Shown piece after piece: positions 62,636-64,000 of a DNA stretch of 64,000 nt (positions within the stretch are counted from its first letter, which is position 1; every line of letters starts with the position of its first letter). Source of the stretch: CTSOIL-112 sp964293815. GTDB taxonomy: Bacteria; Pseudomonadota; Gammaproteobacteria; Burkholderiales; Burkholderiaceae. The stretch lies in NCBI GenBank assembly GCA_964293815.1, contig CAXYYC010000001.1, positions 124,001 to 188,000 of the forward strand, in the 5' to 3' direction. The notes under the pieces are model-generated. The model worked only from the letters and a program-made list of their open reading frames with translations. It was not told where the DNA came from and did no database searches. The translations under genes and the position numbers were made by a program.

Positions 62636-64000
62636 TTACTTACCAATACAAAAACTGGAGAAAATCACACCCAGCAGATCATCCGAGGTGAATTCGCCGG
62701 TGATGGTATTGAGCTGCTCTTGCGCCAGTCGCAACTCTTCGGCGAATAAATCGAGCTTTTGATCCTGTGTGAGCGCGTGCGCGTAGGCCATTTGCAGGTG
62801 TTCATCCGCTGCGCGCAGCGCGGTCAAATGGCGCTCACGAGCGATGAAGGCGTCGGTTTGTGTGGTTTCAAAGCCGACGATGTGCAGCAGACGTGCGCGC
62901 AATTCGGTCAAGCCTGCGCCGGTTTTCGCGCTGATGGCGAGGGTATTGTCATCCACTGCCGCGTCGGCATCGCTTGCCAAATCCACTTTGTTGCGCAAGG
63001 TGAGGAAGGGTACGCGTGCATCAACGCGTTCGTGTAATTGCGCCAGCAGTGCGTCGTCTGCGTGATTTTGTCCGCTGACTGCGTCGATCAAATGCAGGAC
63101 AACGTCTGCGCGCGCAACCGCCGCCCAAGTGCGCTCAATGCCGATTTTTTCCACCACATCTTCCGTCTCACGCAGACCGGCGGTGTCGATGATGTTCAGT
63201 GGTACGCCGTCAATCTGGATGGACTGGCTGACGGTATCGCGCGTCGTACCGGCAATGTCGGTGACGATGGCGATGTCTTGTCCCGCCAAGGCGTTCAAAA
63301 GTGAGGATTTACCAACATTCGGCTGACCAACCAAAACGACGTTGACGCCGTTGCGTAGAATCGCGCCTTGTTTGGCCGATTGTAGAACGTGGGCGAGTTG
63401 CGCTTGGATACGGTCAAGCTGACCGAAGGCGTCGGCTTTTTGCAAAAAGTCGATTTCTTCTTCGGGGAAATCGAGCGTGGCTTCGACTAACATGCGCAGG
63501 TGGATGATTTGCTTGACCAGCTCATGAATTTTGCCCGAGAACTCGCCGGTGAGCGAGCGCACGGCACTTTTGGCCGCAGATTCGGTGGCGGCTTCGATCA
63601 GGTCGGCGACGCCTTCGGCTTGCGCCAAGTCCATTTTGTCATTGAGAAAGGCGCGCTGGGTGAATTCGCCCGCGTGCGCGAGGCGGATGTTGCTAATGGC
63701 GCTTAGGCAGCGGCGCAGCAGCAGTTGCATGACGATTGGGCCGCCGTGGCCTTGTAATTCCAAAACGTGTTCGCCGGTGTAGGAATGGGGCGCGGGGAAG
63801 TAGAGCGCAATGCCGTGGTCAATCGCTTGATCGTCCGCATCGTAAAAGGCACCGTAATGTGCGTGACGATTGGTTAGTATTCGCTTACAAACTTGCTCGA
63901 TGAGCGCTTGAATATCCGCTTGGCTTCCCGAGGCGCGAATCACGCCGACGCCGCCACGCCCCGAGGCGGTGGCGATGGCGATGATGGTTTCGACGGGGCT
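62636..64000 (-). CDS. mnmE: tRNA modification GTPase MnmE, N-terminus beyond the window
   Basis: GTPase partner of MnmG in cmnm5 wobble-uridine modification. The coding frame runs off the right edge; the visible start of the frame reads SPVETIIAIATASGRGGVGVIRASG, lacking only a few N-terminal residues. Folate-binding domain, G motifs GQPNVGKSSLLNALAG, DIAGTTRD, DTAGLRE and NKVD, and the C-terminal FCIGK with the essential Cys are all seen. It lies apart from yidC, its usual neighbour, and about 33 kb from mnmG. Confidence 0.97.
   Translation of the reverse strand, partial: SPVETIIAIATASGRGGVGVIRASGSQADIQALIEQVCKRILTNRHAHYGAFYDADDQAIDHGIALYFPAPHSYTGEHVLELQGHGGPIVMQLLLRRCLSAISNIRLAHAGEFTQRAFLNDKMDLAQAEGVADLIEAATESAAKSAVRSLTGEFSGKIHELVKQIIHLRMLVEATLDFPEEEIDFLQKADAFGQLDRIQAQLAHVLQSAKQGAILRNGVNVVLVGQPNVGKSSLLNALAGQDIAIVTDIAGTTRDTVSQSIQIDGVPLNIIDTAGLRETEDVVEKIGIERTWAAVARADVVLHLIDAVSGQNHADDALLAQLHERVDARVPFLTLRNKVDLASDADAAVDDNTLAISAKTGAGLTELRARLLHIVGFETTQTDAFIARERHLTALRAADEHLQMAYAHALTQDQKLDLFAEELRLAQEQLNTITGEFTSDDLLGVIFSSFCIGK

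Noticed and set aside
1..64000. CRISPR arrays, tRNA or rRNA genes, prophage or transposase genes
   Set aside because: No regularly spaced repeats, no tRNA-like cloverleaf with CCA end, no rRNA landmarks and no integrase or transposase products were seen on either strand.

Overview
The window is a replication-origin region of a bacterial chromosome, most likely a betaproteobacterium of the order Burkholderiales. The basis is gene content and order: argS followed by a SPOR protein, DsbA-type oxidoreductases and an SDR; aceK; MnmG-RsmG-ParA-ParB with two perfect parS sites; rpmH-rnpA-yidD-yidC divergent from dnaA-dnaN-gyrB; and DUF3422. Genus was not determined. No tRNA, rRNA, CRISPR array, prophage or insertion-sequence transposase was seen.

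Layout. 1-8.8 kb: the end of a cupin/JmjC-like gene, an AbrB-type membrane protein and a SnoaL-like protein, then an envelope-glycan block (WecA/MraY-like lipid-carrier transferase, two GT2 glycosyltransferases, an acyltransferase, GalU and a Wzt/Wzm-type ABC exporter). 8.8-9.3 kb: a gene-free stretch with copy 1 of a dispersed repeat. 9.3-17 kb: apaH, the pseudouridine genes psuG and psuK (psuK carries its own N-terminal HTH), clpB behind a sigma-32-like promoter, and a family I.3 RTX lipase. 17.2-18.5 kb: ltrA, interrupted by an in-frame TGA. 18.5-29.4 kb: argS, a SPOR protein, two DsbA-like proteins, SDR, aceK, mltB, asparaginase and a TSUP permease. 29.4-33.9 kb: the parS pair, mnmG, rsmG, parA, parB. 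34-38 kb: small accessory genes, cdd and a BCCT transporter. 38-47 kb: yidC, yidD, rnpA, rpmH, dnaA, the likely oriC (four DnaA boxes between dnaA and dnaN), dnaN, gyrB. 47-64 kb: a YqaA-like protein, ilvA, an MBL-fold hydrolase, DUF3422, an exported redox operon (cytochrome c, lactone oxidase, PLP enzyme), a basic amino acid decarboxylase, FadL-type porin, AqpZ, GlpQ, repeat copy 2, GST, a WYL regulator and mnmE running off the window.

How the genes fit together: parABS, dnaA, dnaN, gyrB and oriC form the replication and segregation centre, with parS about 14 kb from the DnaA-box cluster. RnpA, RpmH, YidD and YidC supply translation and membrane-insertion functions. MnmG and MnmE, the two halves of one tRNA-modification enzyme, lie about 33 kb apart on opposite sides of the origin. 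The left glycan block looks like a short ABC-exported surface polysaccharide pathway.

No clearly unprecedented system was found. The observations most worth a second look are the opal-interrupted ltrA, the inverted dispersed repeat pair at 8.9 and 61 kb, the 20-bp-phased TTTTGTT repeats upstream of psuK, the exported PLP enzyme/lactone oxidase/cytochrome c operon, and the gene-poor, possibly structured stretch at 37.7-38.0 kb.
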